From: JACJYM01 sp965230495
GTDB lineage: Bacteria > Bacteroidota > Bacteroidia > Chitinophagales > Saprospiraceae
Direction: 5' to 3'
DNA length: 64,000 bases
Assembly: GCA_965230495.1 (NCBI GenBank)
Contig: OZ246004.1
Span: 3,286,001 to 3,350,000 of the forward strand
The notes below the pieces were generated by a model. That model was not told where the DNA came from. It searched no databases and was given only the letters and a program-made list of their open reading frames with translations. This document shows, in pieces, positions 54,008-63,500 of this stretch. How positions within the stretch are numbered: the stretch's first letter is position 1; each line of letters begins with the position of its first letter. Position numbers and translations under genes: made by a program.

Positions 54008-55900
54008 ATGAGTGAACATATCAAGCATGAATGTGGCTTAGCCATGGTCAGACTGCTTAAACCCCTGGACTATTATCGAGATAAGTACGGTACTGCATTG
54101 TATGGTCTAAATAAGCTGCAATTACTAATGCAAAAGCAGCGAAACAGAGGACAAGACGGAGCTGGTGTAGCTACGATCAAATTAGATATGCCACCGGGAT
54201 CTAGATATATAAGTCGGAAGAGAAGTAATGCATCTAATTACCTTACTGATGTGTTTAATGGCATCTACGGTCATTTTAATGAGGTGAGTGAGGAGCAAAT
54301 GAATGATATTGATTGGCTCAAGGTTAATAAGCCTTATACAGGTGAATTACTACTGGGCCATCTCAGATATGGTACACATGGAGTAAACACTATTGAGACT
54401 GTTCATCCATTTCTTAGAGCGAATAACTGGATCACTAGAAATTTGGTTTTAGCAGGAAATTTCAATTTGACCAATATAGACGAACTTTTTCAGGAGTTAT
54501 TATCCTTTGGACAGTATCCTAAGGAGAAGTCTGATACAGTCACTGTTCTTGAGAAAATAGGCCATTTTTTGGATGATGAGGTACAGCGTTTGTTTAATTG
54601 GTTTAAAGCGGAGGGCCTGACGAATCAAGAGATCAATGAAAAGATCATATATCACCTAGATATTCAAAGAATCCTACAAAGGTCGTCTAGAAAGTTTGAC
54701 GGCGGATACATTATGGCGGGGATGATTGGTCATGGTGATGCGTTTGTCTTTAGAGATCCTTCCGGAATAAGACCTGCTTTTTATTATCAGGACGATGAAG
54801 TGGTAGTAGTAGCTAGTGAACGTCCCGCCATTCAGACTTCTTTTGGTATTAGGATTAATAAAGTAAGGGAATTACAAAGAGGCCATGCTTTAATTATAAA
54901 GAAGGATGGAAGAGTTTCGGAATTACCTTGCAAGGATCAACAAGAAAGAAATGCTTGCTCATTTGAGAGAATATATTTTTCAAGAGGAACGGACAGAGAT
55001 ATATATCTGGAGAGAAAGAAACTTGGAGAATTGATGGCCGAAAAGGTTTTAAAAACAGTAAACTACGATCTTAAGCATACGGTTTTCTCTTTTATTCCAA
55101 ATACGGCAGAAGTTTCTTTCTACGGCTTGATTCAAGGGATAGAAAAGCACGTTAATAAAATTCAAAAGGAAAGAATACTTAAGGAAGGGGCAAAATTAAC
55201 AGAAGAAGAACTAGAAAATATTTTAAGTCTACGGCCTAGAGTGGAGAAGTTGGCTGTTAAAGATGAAAAATTGAGAACTTTTATAGCCGATGATTCATCC
55301 AGGGGTGAAATGATGAGGCATGTCTATGATGTTACTTATGGGATTGTTGAAAATGAAGTGGATACGTTGGTATTGATAGATGATTCTATTGTAAGAGGAA
55401 CCACCCTTAGAGATAGTATTCTATCTAATTTAAGTCGGTTACACCCTAAAAAAATTGTTATTCTTTCATCAGCACCTCAGATAAGATATCCAGACTGCTA
55501 TGGAATAGATATGAGCAAAATGAAAAGCTTTGTAGCCTTTCGAGCCTTAGTTGCCTTGATTGAGGAGTCAGGACAAGAAGCTCTGTTAGAAAAAGCATAT
55601 TATAAATGTTTGGAAGAGGAGAAAAAACCCTTGGGAGAGATGGAAAATGCAATTCAGTTTCTTTATGATTTGTTTAGTTATGAGCAGATATCTGAAAAGA
55701 TAGCAGAGATCATTACACCTAAGCATATCAAGCCTGAAGTGGAAGTTATCTATCAGACAGTAGAAAAACTACATGAGGCCTGTCCCAATAATAAAGGAGA
55801 TTGGTATTTTACTGGAAATTATCCTACTCAGGGAGGAGTAAGAGTAGTTAATAGAGCTTTTATTAACTATATGGAGAAGAAAGATGTGAGGGCTTATTAA
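54008..55900 (+). CDS. Amidophosphoribosyltransferase homologue, long form
   Basis: A 630-residue protein of the PurF family, which makes phosphoribosylamine from PRPP and glutamine at the start of purine synthesis. After an eight-residue propeptide, Cys9 in ECGLAM is the Ntn nucleophile. RGQDGAG, GHLRYGTHG, the long GDAFVFRDPSGIRPAFYY and the PRPP loop VLIDDSIVRGTT (about 455-466) are present. It is 120-150 residues longer than canonical PurF. The extra length is spread over insertions (about 60-110 and 360-420) and a C-terminal extension, so a regulatory variant or paralogue is possible. Confidence 0.82.
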   Translation: MSEHIKHECGLAMVRLLKPLDYYRDKYGTALYGLNKLQLLMQKQRNRGQDGAGVATIKLDMPPGSRYISRKRSNASNYLTDVFNGIYGHFNEVSEEQMNDIDWLKVNKPYTGELLLGHLRYGTHGVNTIETVHPFLRANNWITRNLVLAGNFNLTNIDELFQELLSFGQYPKEKSDTVTVLEKIGHFLDDEVQRLFNWFKAEGLTNQEINEKIIYHLDIQRILQRSSRKFDGGYIMAGMIGHGDAFVFRDPSGIRPAFYYQDDEVVVVASERPAIQTSFGIRINKVRELQRGHALIIKKDGRVSELPCKDQQERNACSFERIYFSRGTDRDIYLERKKLGELMAEKVLKTVNYDLKHTVFSFIPNTAEVSFYGLIQGIEKHVNKIQKERILKEGAKLTEEELENILSLRPRVEKLAVKDEKLRTFIADDSSRGEMMRHVYDVTYGIVENEVDTLVLIDDSIVRGTTLRDSILSNLSRLHPKKIVILSSAPQIRYPDCYGIDMSKMKSFVAFRALVALIEESGQEALLEKAYYKCLEEEKKPLGEMENAIQFLYDLFSYEQISEKIAEIITPKHIKPEVEVIYQTVEKLHEACPNNKGDWYFTGNYPTQGGVRVVNRAFINYMEKKDVRAY

Positions 55901-55973
55901 AAGTTTTCACTTATTTTAATTGGCAAGTTTAAAAAAGTATTTTCGTTGTAATATGTTTCATTTGATCCTTCTA

Positions 55974-57212
55974 TCATGGCACTATACATTTATGAGTATC
56001 AGAATAAGACTCATTTTGGAAAACTAATATATAAATGCCAGAATGTTCAACGTTAAATTTGAACTCTAGGTTGAAATCGACTTTTTGTTTTTCTAACAAT
56101 TTGCCCGATATATCAAAGAGCAGAATACTTCCGTTAGTTGGGTTTTCATCTAGAAAAGTAGCGGTTATAGTTAGGTCCTTGACCCAAGAACTGATTTTGT
56201 ATTGAGGAGATGTTATAGGATTCTTGTTATGTAATAAGGATTGGTCTTGAACGGCTTTAACGACTTCATTAGAAGTCATAGAAGATGATGAGGGCCGAAC
56301 AAACAATCTATAATCTTCCACCTCCCCGTATGCAATTTCTCCACATGGTGCGTTATAAGTGGTATAAGGATAACCCATTGAAACTCGCATTCTTACCATT
56401 CCTTGTACATCAGATGGAACTGTAAAAGGAGCATAAAATTTCCAATCTGTAATGGTATCAATGATCATTTCTCCCAGATCATTAAAGTCTTCATCCTGAT
56501 TCCAATCAATAAATACTTTCCATCTTTCATCAAACTGTGCTCCACTAAACCCCGGATAGCAAATCAAATTATATGATTGATTGTTATAAACGGATGGCCA
56601 AAAGTAACCACAAGTAGCATCAAGATATCCTTCATTATTTCCTGTGACGATATTTTGGGAATTGAGGTATAGTTTTTCTATCCACTCATAGTATGTACTC
56701 TGTCCAAAATTACTGCAATAGTAATCATCAGATTGAATTACAACAGTATGGTCCTCTACCTCGCCTGAGTCTAAATACCCACATACTTCATAAGTGTCGG
56801 GGTATTTTACCGTAACTATTCTCATTCTGGTTATTCCCTCCACAGCATCTTCTGGAACAATAATATTCGTACTTCTAATGTCATGAGTTCCAAAACCACC
56901 TAATATCCGTTCATCAGAGTCAAATACTGAATCCTGATTCCAATCTATCCAGACAGCATATGCTTTTCTTGTATTGTCATTAAAGTGGAATATGGTATGA
57001 TTACAACCATCTACCAATAAGTTGATTTTACTGTTATGATAACCATAGCTGCCATCATCTCCCGTTATTATTACTTTTTCAGAAGAGTAAATTTTTTCTA
57101 CCCAAACGTTATGAGGGTTGATTGATTTGGCAATACAATAAGGGGCCTGAGCATTAATAATTTGAGCAATCAAACAAAAGAGTATTATTGATACTAAAGA
57201 AGAACTATTCAT
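55974..57212 (-). CDS. Secreted protein with two GEVED domains and T9SS-type C-terminus
   Basis: A 412-residue protein. Signal peptide about 1-21 (ending INAQA). Two GEVED domains, each with WIDWNQD and the GEVED signature (DSGEVEDHTVVI near 158 and YGEVEDYRLFV near 290). The last 75 residues (LFDISGKLLEKQKV, SGIYILVFQ) resemble a T9SS sorting domain. The role of GEVED domains is not established; they are common in cell-surface proteins of Bacteroidota. It follows the broken LRR gene on the same strand. Confidence 0.8.
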   Translation of the reverse strand: MNSSSLVSIILFCLIAQIINAQAPYCIAKSINPHNVWVEKIYSSEKVIITGDDGSYGYHNSKINLLVDGCNHTIFHFNDNTRKAYAVWIDWNQDSVFDSDERILGGFGTHDIRSTNIIVPEDAVEGITRMRIVTVKYPDTYEVCGYLDSGEVEDHTVVIQSDDYYCSNFGQSTYYEWIEKLYLNSQNIVTGNNEGYLDATCGYFWPSVYNNQSYNLICYPGFSGAQFDERWKVFIDWNQDEDFNDLGEMIIDTITDWKFYAPFTVPSDVQGMVRMRVSMGYPYTTYNAPCGEIAYGEVEDYRLFVRPSSSSMTSNEVVKAVQDQSLLHNKNPITSPQYKISSWVKDLTITATFLDENPTNGSILLFDISGKLLEKQKVDFNLEFKFNVEHSGIYILVFQNESYSDTHKCIVP

Positions 57213-57339
57213 TGTTATGAATATTATGTGTTAAATAATAATTCAAATAAACAATGATATAAGGGTAGAGTCAATGACTATTTATTGATTGGCAGTTCTG
57301 ACTGAGAAAATGGTATTTTAAAAAGTTGTAAGTAGAGAA

Positions 57340-57918
57340 TTATATTTTAAGAATTTTAACAAAATATATTTTATCCTCAATAGCTAGCCTTAAAATGTAA
57401 GAACCATTTGATACATCATCTAAGCTTAAAGGAAAAGAGAGGGAATCAAAAGAAGTTTTGTTTAGTATTTTTCCTAATATACTTATCAATTCTACCTTGA
57501 GTTCTTTTTGCAGAGGATTTTGAATAATTAAATAGTCTTTAGCAGGATTTGGATACACTTGAATTCCTATTTCAGATAATTCTGTAATGTTTGATATAGC
57601 ATCCATACCATCACAATCTTCATCTATCCCATTATTGGGTATATCTTCTGCCTCGGGATGAATATTGGGGTCGGTGTCATCACAATCGCCGTATTGTGTT
57701 ACTAATTCCGCTTGTTCCAAACAAAAATCTTCGGCTGTGTTATCATCTCCATAGCCATCTCCATCACTGTCTGTATAGTAAGTTATGAATTCTAACCCTT
57801 CATCAATATTGCCATCGCAGTTATTATCTATGTCGTCACAAACTTCTTCAGCATTGGGGTGGACAGATGGATTGTTATCATTGCAGTCTTCCAAGTTATG
57901 ATATCCATCTTTATCCAT
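57340..57918 (-). CDS. C-terminal fragment of the LRR gene: metal-binding repeats and T9SS tail
   Basis: An open frame of 192 codons from ATG 57918. It holds two or three MopE-type Asp/Asn/Cys motifs (CNDNNPSVHPNAEEVCDDIDN; YTDSDGDGYGDDN; CDDTDPNIHPEAEDI) and a T9SS-like C-terminal domain with VYPNPAKDYL and GSYILRLAI. It lacks any signal peptide. The 35 codons upstream are in the same frame as the 58024-59949 frame after its TGA, so this is the tail of that gene and not an independent gene. Confidence 0.6.
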   Translation of the reverse strand: MDKDGYHNLEDCNDNNPSVHPNAEEVCDDIDNNCDGNIDEGLEFITYYTDSDGDGYGDDNTAEDFCLEQAELVTQYGDCDDTDPNIHPEAEDIPNNGIDEDCDGMDAISNITELSEIGIQVYPNPAKDYLIIQNPLQKELKVELISILGKILNKTSFDSLSFPLSLDDVSNGSYILRLAIEDKIYFVKILKI

Positions 57919-58023
57919 GTCAGTAATTACAGTGGTTACCGTGGTATTGGTCGTGATGGGGTAATTAAAGTCAAAATAAATATTGGCCGTATTTTTAAGG
58001 CTGTCACCAACTTGAAGGTGATC

Positions 58024-59949
58024 TCAGGTTTTAATCTTGTAAGCGACATAACCTTTATTGTCACTTTCTTGGTAAGGCAAGTATATATCCTGAAAAACGA
58101 ATTGAACCACATCACCATCAGTCCTAGCAAATACGGGATGCGATGAATCAGTCACATGTAGACTATTGATATCAAATACTTCAGGGTTAATCTCATCAAG
58201 GATAGTAATATTCACGGCATCTGCTGTACCCGTATTCTCAAATCGAATTAGATAATCCACATAATCCCCGACCATATTGTCTAAAAGTGTAGTGCCTTGC
58301 AAGCAGGTCTTATCGTTGGGATCATAAGAATTGACTACATCTTGCATTAGTACGAATTCATTATTGGGTAGATAATACTCTTTTTCATCTGGCGTGATTT
58401 GAGCGGTATAGCTAATCCTACCTCCTGTCAATGGAGGATTATCCATAGGTGAGTTAAGCTTCATCGTAAAATAGATTTCCCTCTCTTCGAAGGGTTTTAA
58501 GTCAGAGTAGCCAAAGGATAGGACCCCTTGATCATCTATCAAGTTAGGCGTAGCACCTATAAAGGTGCTAATATCTTCTGGATAATCTATTTGTATAATT
58601 CCGCTAGAATTCGTGTTTCCCTGATTTTCATAAATGAGTTTATAGTCTACCTCAAATCCTGGACGTGCCTGATCTAAAGGCAATATGGTGATATCTATAT
58701 CTACACATGCTGAATCTATGGGCCATATACAAAAGTCTTGCAAATACGGGCTGGAAGTGCTATTTAGTTCTATAAGAGCAGTATCGGGTGTGAAATGAAA
58801 TAACTCAGAATTTTCAACTTCCAATGAGATAGAATACGTATCCTCTGGCAATCGTACTAAATATTTATCATCTGTATAATTTGGTCGATAAAGAAAGGAG
58901 TTCCCATTATCTAATTCAAAATGAAAACCAGTAATTGTGTCTTGAACTGTACTACAATTTGGTTCTGAACCAAAGGTGACAGCTCCTGCAATCTCATACA
59001 AAGCTCCATCAAATAATAAATCACAATAGGTAATTAGAACTACGCTATCAGGTGACAGGACACTTTTGACATATTCAAGCTCTTGTTCATCTAAGCATAT
59101 CGTCAATAATTCTGCATTGTTGTGAGTGATTAATAATTCAAGGACAGAGCCATTGTGCATATCAATATATTCCAATGGATTGTCATTACATTGAAGTGAG
59201 GTCAAACTGAGATTTTCTGATACATCTAAACTAGTTAATAAATTATGGCTACAATTCAACATTGGGTGAGAACTGAAACCATTAAATGGAGTCCCAAGTA
59301 AGAGGTTTTGAGACACGTCCAACTCGGTTAATGAGTTGTCTCTGCAATCCAACTTTGTGAGATTGGCATTTTGAGATACATCCAACTCGGTCAATGAATT
59401 ACTGTTGCAGAGTAATATTGCAAGATTCGGGTTTTGGGATACATCAAGTGCTGTTAAAAAATTACTAGAACAAGCCAATTGTTGAAGGTTTGGATTTTGA
59501 CTAACATCTAATTCCGTCAATGAATTGACTCTACAATCCAACAGTCTCAGTTTCAAATTTTGACTAATATCTAATTCCGTCAATGAATTACTGGCACAAC
59601 TCAACTCTTCAAGCTTAGTATTTTGACTAACATCCAAATCGGTTAATGAATTGGTCGCACAACCTAAATATTCCAAATCAGCATTTTGACTAACATCCAA
59701 ATCGGTTAATGAATTTCTAGAGAAATTTAAATACTTCAGTTTAATATTTTGACTAACATCTAATTCTGTCAGCGAATTCCATCCACAATCTAAATATTCC
59801 AAATCAGCATTTTGACTAACATCCAATTCTGTCAATGAGTTACTACCACTATCTAGTTCTTTCAAAACTGAGTTTTGACTAATATCCAATTCTGTCAGTG
59901 AATTGTAACCAAAAACCCAACTCTTCAAGCTCAGCATTTTGACGAACAT
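58024..59949 (-). CDS. Middle fragment of the LRR gene: repeats and DUF11-like domains
   Basis: An open frame of 641 codons. The first 13 codons are out-of-frame read-through; from about residue 14 it carries eleven leucine-rich repeats of the NSLTELDVSQN type and then beta-sandwich domains. The late SYDPNDKTCLQGTTLL and DYLIRFENTGTADAVNITILD are typical of Bacteroidota surface proteins. It stops at TGA 58026-58024, where the homologous motif would go on. The frame lacks a signal peptide because that lies in the upstream frame. Confidence 0.6.
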   Translation of the reverse strand: MFVKMLSLKSWVFGYNSLTELDISQNSVLKELDSGSNSLTELDVSQNADLEYLDCGWNSLTELDVSQNIKLKYLNFSRNSLTDLDVSQNADLEYLGCATNSLTDLDVSQNTKLEELSCASNSLTELDISQNLKLRLLDCRVNSLTELDVSQNPNLQQLACSSNFLTALDVSQNPNLAILLCNSNSLTELDVSQNANLTKLDCRDNSLTELDVSQNLLLGTPFNGFSSHPMLNCSHNLLTSLDVSENLSLTSLQCNDNPLEYIDMHNGSVLELLITHNNAELLTICLDEQELEYVKSVLSPDSVVLITYCDLLFDGALYEIAGAVTFGSEPNCSTVQDTITGFHFELDNGNSFLYRPNYTDDKYLVRLPEDTYSISLEVENSELFHFTPDTALIELNSTSSPYLQDFCIWPIDSACVDIDITILPLDQARPGFEVDYKLIYENQGNTNSSGIIQIDYPEDISTFIGATPNLIDDQGVLSFGYSDLKPFEEREIYFTMKLNSPMDNPPLTGGRISYTAQITPDEKEYYLPNNEFVLMQDVVNSYDPNDKTCLQGTTLLDNMVGDYVDYLIRFENTGTADAVNITILDEINPEVFDINSLHVTDSSHPVFARTDGDVVQFVFQDIYLPYQESDNKGYVAYKIKT

Positions 59950-60170
59950 TCAATTCTGACAAGGAATTCCGTTCGCAATTTAATTCCTTCAAATTAGTAT
60001 TCTTGCTAACATCTAACTCAGTTAATGAATTCTTCCTACAATTCAATGTTTCAAGCTTAGTGTTTTGATTAACATACAAATCTGACAAGGAATTCCATTC
60101 GCAGTCTAATACTTCCAGATTGAAATTTTGACTTATGTCCAATTCTAATATTGAATTTCTTGAGCAATTG
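59165..60170 (-). repeat. Tandem 63-bp repeats encoding 21-residue leucine-rich repeats
   Basis: About fifteen copies of a 63-bp unit with consensus NSLTELDVSQN plus ten residues with Leu/Cys at fixed places. Units differ by a few bases, so slipped pairing could change copy number. The frameshift of the gene lies between the fourth and fifth units. Confidence 0.75.
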
Positions 60171-60406
60171 AGATCAACAAGATTTACCAAAGCTTCAATA
60201 CCAACAAGGCTTGCGATTCCTCTATCTTGGACATTAATAGAATTCACAACCTCCGCCTCACTCACCTGTATCTCACCATCACCATTCGTATCAACCCCTT
60301 CATCAATCAAGGCCTGTTTGAAATTAGGGTCAGGGATGTCTACTATGTCTTGGGAGAAAGAACATAACGTACATAAAGAAAAGAGAATAATAAAATATAA
60401 CTTCAT
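59879..60406 (-). CDS. N-terminal fragment of the LRR gene
   Basis: An open frame of 175 codons with a signal peptide (about 1-18), a short EF-hand-like stretch DTNGDGEIQVSEAE, and four leucine-rich repeats. After the fourth repeat (ELEELGF) the frame shifts at a five-base A-run (T-run in the coding strand) and ends within ten residues. It is the start of the gene described at 57340-60406. Confidence 0.6.
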   Translation of the reverse strand: MKLYFIILFSLCTLCSFSQDIVDIPDPNFKQALIDEGVDTNGDGEIQVSEAEVVNSINVQDRGIASLVGIEALVNLVDLNCSRNSILELDISQNFNLEVLDCEWNSLSDLYVNQNTKLETLNCRKNSLTELDVSKNTNLKELNCERNSLSELNVRQNAELEELGFWLQFTDRIGY

Positions 60407-60499
60407 GATATTTTCTATAGTTAATCAGCTATAACATCAAAAAATGGTTTCGTGACATTAGACTCCATGTAAGTTATAAAGAATATTTTAGAACCACAC

Positions 60500-60539
60500 A
60501 AAAAGGGAAGAAGATAAAACATTATCTTCTTCCCTTTTT
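60500..60539 (-). terminator. Perfect 18-bp intrinsic terminator
   Basis: Arms 60500-60517 and 60522-60539 are exact complements around a 4-nt loop, with five A at one end and six T at the other. It can work in both directions and ends the RND pump transcript 17 nt after its stop codon. Confidence 0.9.
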
Positions 60540-60556
60540 TACTTGTTACGGTAGTT

Positions 60557-63500
60557 TTAGATGGTCGAAAGTCTCCTTCTCATCCACCCTTTGGTTCTAA
60601 ATATCATCCAAAATATAACAGGGACGATAATCAGTGTTAGGAAAGTGGCAATGATCAAACCATATATTACAGTCCAAGCCAAAGGCCCCCAAAATATTAC
60701 ATTATCGCCTCCCATGTAAATCTTTGGATCGAACTCGCTAAACAAAGAGAAAAAATCGATATTGAAACCAATGGCCAAAGGTATTAGCCCCAGTACAGTA
60801 GTAATAGCCGTCAATAATACAGGTCTGAGCCTTGCTTTACCTCCTTTAACAACCGCTTCGAAAACATCATTTAATGCCAATTGTCTGTCTTCTTCAAGTC
60901 CGAGTTCTTCTTTTTTACGATCCAGTAGCAATTGTATATAATCGAGAAGCACCACTCCATTATTTACCACAATTCCGGCCAAAGAGATAATACCCATCAT
61001 AGTCATCATAATCACGAAAGGAGCTCCTGTAAATACCAATCCACCAAATACTCCTATCAAACTAAGGAAAATGGCCGTCATTATAATGGCTGGCTTAGAT
61101 ACTGAGTTGAATTGGAAAACCAAAATCAACATAATCAGCCCTAATCCAGAGAAGAAGGCTTTCATCAGGAATGCCATTTGTTTGTTCTGTTCTTCTATCT
61201 GACCAGTATAATCTATTCGTACGCCGTTGGGAACATTATAACTTTCCATTTCTGCTTGAATTTGTGTCACAATGGCTCCTGCATCGGTGTATCCCGGAGC
61301 CAAGCCAGAATATACTGTTACGATTCTTTTATTATTCTTGTGCTTGATAGCACTAAAACCTGACGTGTTTTTATAACTCGAAACAGAAGATATGGGAATT
61401 TCTTTTAACTGACCCATTTGATTCCTGAACACAATGTTTTGATCAAATAAGGCATTGGTATTATATCTGTTTTCTTCATTAAATCTTACATTGATATCAT
61501 AATCTTCACCATCTTCTTTGTAAATATTGGCCTTAACACCGAATAAAGAATTTCTCAGTTGTTGTCCTATTTGAGCAACTGAAAGCCCTAGTTCCCCCGC
61601 TTTTTCACGATCAATTTCAACATCAAGTGCGGGCTTAGATTTATTAACATCAATTTTGAGCTCGTCTATGCCTGGAATATTCTTAGAATTAATAAAATCT
61701 CTCATTTCTCCAGCAGTGGCTATAAGTTGGTCATAATTCTTGCCTTCTAATTCTATATTAATTGGATACCCTACTGGTGGTCCTGCTACATCTTTTTCTA
61801 CAGAAATGGCAACACCAGGATAAATACCCTTAAGACTTTCTTGTATTTTTTGTCTTAACAATTCACTATCTCGTCCTTTTCTATACTTATATTCTCTCAT
61901 TGATAAAGTAATCTTACCACGATGAGGCATTTCAGCAGCTGATCCACTGTCGGTTTGAGGATTTCCAGCTCCTTGTCCTACCTGTGAGACACCGGATTCA
62001 ACAAGAAAATTGTAGTCTCCATCCATGTACTCATTGTCATTCATAACCTGGTATACTCTTTTTTCTATAGCCTTTGTGATTTCATTGGTTTTTTCTATTG
62101 CTGTTCCCTGTGCATATTCGATGTATACAATCACCTGATTTGGTTTATTGTCAGGGAAGAATTCCACTTTGGTACGCTGACTAGCTACAGATTGACCAAA
62201 CATCATGAAAGACATTATTAGGAGGGTGAAAGCCCCTATAATAAACGCATAAGGCCTCCATTTGGTAAGAGCAAATTTTAAGAATTTTTCATATAGTCTT
62301 TCTAAAGTATACAGGACATATTTTCTAAATAGAATGGATAAAGGAAACAAGACATATTTATATACCCATAACATAATGGCAAAAAAGATAAGAAGATTAC
62401 CCAAACCTTTTGTTCCTACCATATGAAATAAGAGCCCCAAGATCGTTAAGGATACACTCAGAAAAAGTAATCGCTTATTGGGTATCTCTTTTTCACCAAC
62501 TTGCATAAATTGAGATACCATCATCGAGTTTATAAATATGGCGACAAAAAGAGAAGAACCTAAAACAATAGACAGGGTTATGGGAAAATAGATCATGAAC
62601 TGCCCCATTGTCCCTGGCCATAGTCCTAGTGGAATAAACGCGGCTATAGTTGTAGCCGTTGAGATAATAATTGGAAAGGCAATCTCACCAATTCCTTTTT
62701 TAGCTGCCTGTATCCTCGACATTCCTTCTTCTTCCATCAAACGATATACATTTTCTACTACCACAATTCCATTATCAACGAGCATTCCCAGACCCATGAT
62801 CAAAGCGAATAGGATCATGGTGTTCATTGTATAGCCAAGGGTTTCTATGATAACAAATGACATTAGCATAGACATGGGAATAGCAAACCCCACGAAAAGA
62901 GCATTACGGAAACCGAGGAAAAACATAAGAACACCAATCACTAGAATAATTCCGAAAATAATATTGTTAACGAGATCATTAACTTGATTTATAGTCCTTA
63001 ATGACTGATCATTGGTAATGTTTACCTGAAGGTCTTGGGGAAATACATTTTCTTTTGTCTCTTTTACGATGGCCTGAATCTTTTGTGCGGCTTCAACCAT
63101 GTTTTTACCTGCTCTTTTTTTGACATCAAGCATAATTACACTGTGGCCAAACTCACGAGCATAGGTGTTTTTTTCCTCTTCCTCAAAGCTGATCTCGGCT
63201 ATATCCCTCAGATATACCGGACCATCAAGATCTTTCACAACAAAATCTTTGAGTAGGCTAGGAGTAGAAACTTCTCCTAATATTCTAATGGCTCTTCTTT
63301 GTCCTGAGGCTTTTATCGAGCCAGCAGACATCGTCATATTTCCTCCCTGAATGGCATTAATCACATCTTGAAAACTTACTTTGGCAGCCATCATCTTGTA
63401 GACATCGACAGCAACCTCCACCTCTTTTTCCTGTGCTCCCCTGATGTCAACTTGTTTAATTTCTGGAAGGACTTCAATTAAATCTTCAAGATATTCACCG

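Larger units (their letters stand above)
57340..60406 (-). pseudogene. LRR surface protein gene interrupted by a frameshift and an in-frame TGA
   Basis: Three open frames on this strand are parts of one gene. Frame 60406-59879 (signal peptide and first repeats) joins the frame 59949-58024 at an A-run (59911-59915 on the plus strand). Dropping one base there makes the repeat read on exactly into NSLTELDISQN. At 58026-58024 a TGA stands inside DUF11-like sequence, and the same frame goes on without a break through the missing codons into the 57918-57340 frame. Restored, the protein is about 1021 residues: signal peptide, about 15 repeats of 21 residues, DUF11-like domains, metal-binding repeats and a T9SS tail. 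Sequencing error at the A-run is possible. Confidence 0.75.

Noticed and set aside
58024..58026. In-frame TGA as selenocysteine or recoding
   Set aside because: TGA ends many normal genes here, no Cys is expected at this place and no recoding hairpin is seen; nonsense mutation or error is simpler.
59165..60170. Regular 63-bp repeats looked like a CRISPR or satellite array
   Set aside because: The units are in frame, differ at many places and encode a classical leucine-rich repeat; there are no constant repeats with variable spacers.
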